From the NCBI GenBank assembly GCA_000231825.2, contig JH720300.1:1833635-1897634 (forward strand): DNA of 64,000 nt. The letters run 5' to 3'. Source of the stretch: Tetrahymena elliotti 4EA. Its lineage: Eukaryota; Ciliophora; Oligohymenophorea; Hymenostomatida; Tetrahymenidae. The position numbers and the translations under genes were made by a program. Below the pieces are notes generated by a model. It saw only the letters and a list, made by a program, of their open reading frames with translations, made no database searches and had not been told where the DNA came from. Positions 63,783-64,000 of the stretch are shown here, piece after piece (the stretch's first letter is position 1; every line of letters starts with the position of its first letter).

Positions 63783-64000
63783 CTTAATAAAAATACTTTC
63801 TTTGTATTATTAATTATTTATTCTTTTTATTTCAGATTAGAAGTTTATTTATTGATTTTATAGATAAATAGATTAGTAAAATATTACTTTCCAGTAATTC
63901 AAAATAATAATAATTAGGTCATTAGTGAAATAACAGAAGATAAAAATTAAAATTATTAAAATAGATTAAAAGTTAAATTTTTATTAAATGTTAGGATATT
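63783..64000. other. upstream flank of the cyclic-nucleotide-binding gene
   Basis: 218 bp of AT-rich sequence upstream of the minus-strand ATG at 63782, so the promoter side of that gene. No motif is recognised. Confidence 0.5.

Overview
The window looks like a ciliate macronuclear locus, most likely Tetrahymena or a close relative. It is very AT-rich. Every gene I could read uses TGA as its only stop, with TAA and TAG as glutamine. Introns are numerous, GT-AG, usually 45-110 nt and usually start GTAA. Paramecium introns are shorter, so Tetrahymena is the better fit. The species call is inference.

Layout. 1.5-2.7 kb (-): short-chain dehydrogenase with an N-terminal hydrophobic segment. 3.4-5.6 kb (-): coiled-coil, Ser/Asn/Gln-rich protein. 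7.6-21.9 kb (+): a complete axonemal dynein heavy chain, resolved here as 25 exons and 4243 residues. 21.9-30.2 kb: 8.3 kb without a confident gene, holding two weak small ORF candidates, a 16-bp palindrome, a TA tract and a tandem duplication. 30.2-31.3 kb (+): intronless 371-residue helical protein with strongly biased codons. 34.3-37.5 kb (+): intronless Eri1-type DEDDh exonuclease with a very long Gln/Asn-rich tail. 38.2-42.0 kb (-): 1083-residue protein of unknown function, possibly with a degenerate vWA-like fold. 43.7-45.8 kb (-): leucine-rich-repeat protein whose 5' half I could not reconcile into one frame. 46.5-48.4 kb (-): unknown ORF with coding-like but frame-broken sequence upstream. 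50.0-55.3 kb (+): 1242-residue membrane sensor with an extracellular Cache domain and a TPR/vWA-like cytoplasmic half. 57.6-59.1 kb (+): TLC-domain membrane protein. 60.1-63.8 kb (-): protein with two cyclic-nucleotide-binding domains, the first split by a long insertion.

There is no operon structure; each gene stands alone with AT-rich spacers. Shared themes are ciliary motility (dynein), signalling (Cache sensor, cyclic-nucleotide-binding protein), membrane lipids (TLC protein, dehydrogenase) and small RNA (Eri1-like nuclease), but nothing in the sequence links them into one pathway. Exon models were joined by hand. Where the summed exon length is divisible by three and all phases agree I say so. 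Two loci (43.7-45.8 and 46.5-48.4 kb) remain partly unresolved.
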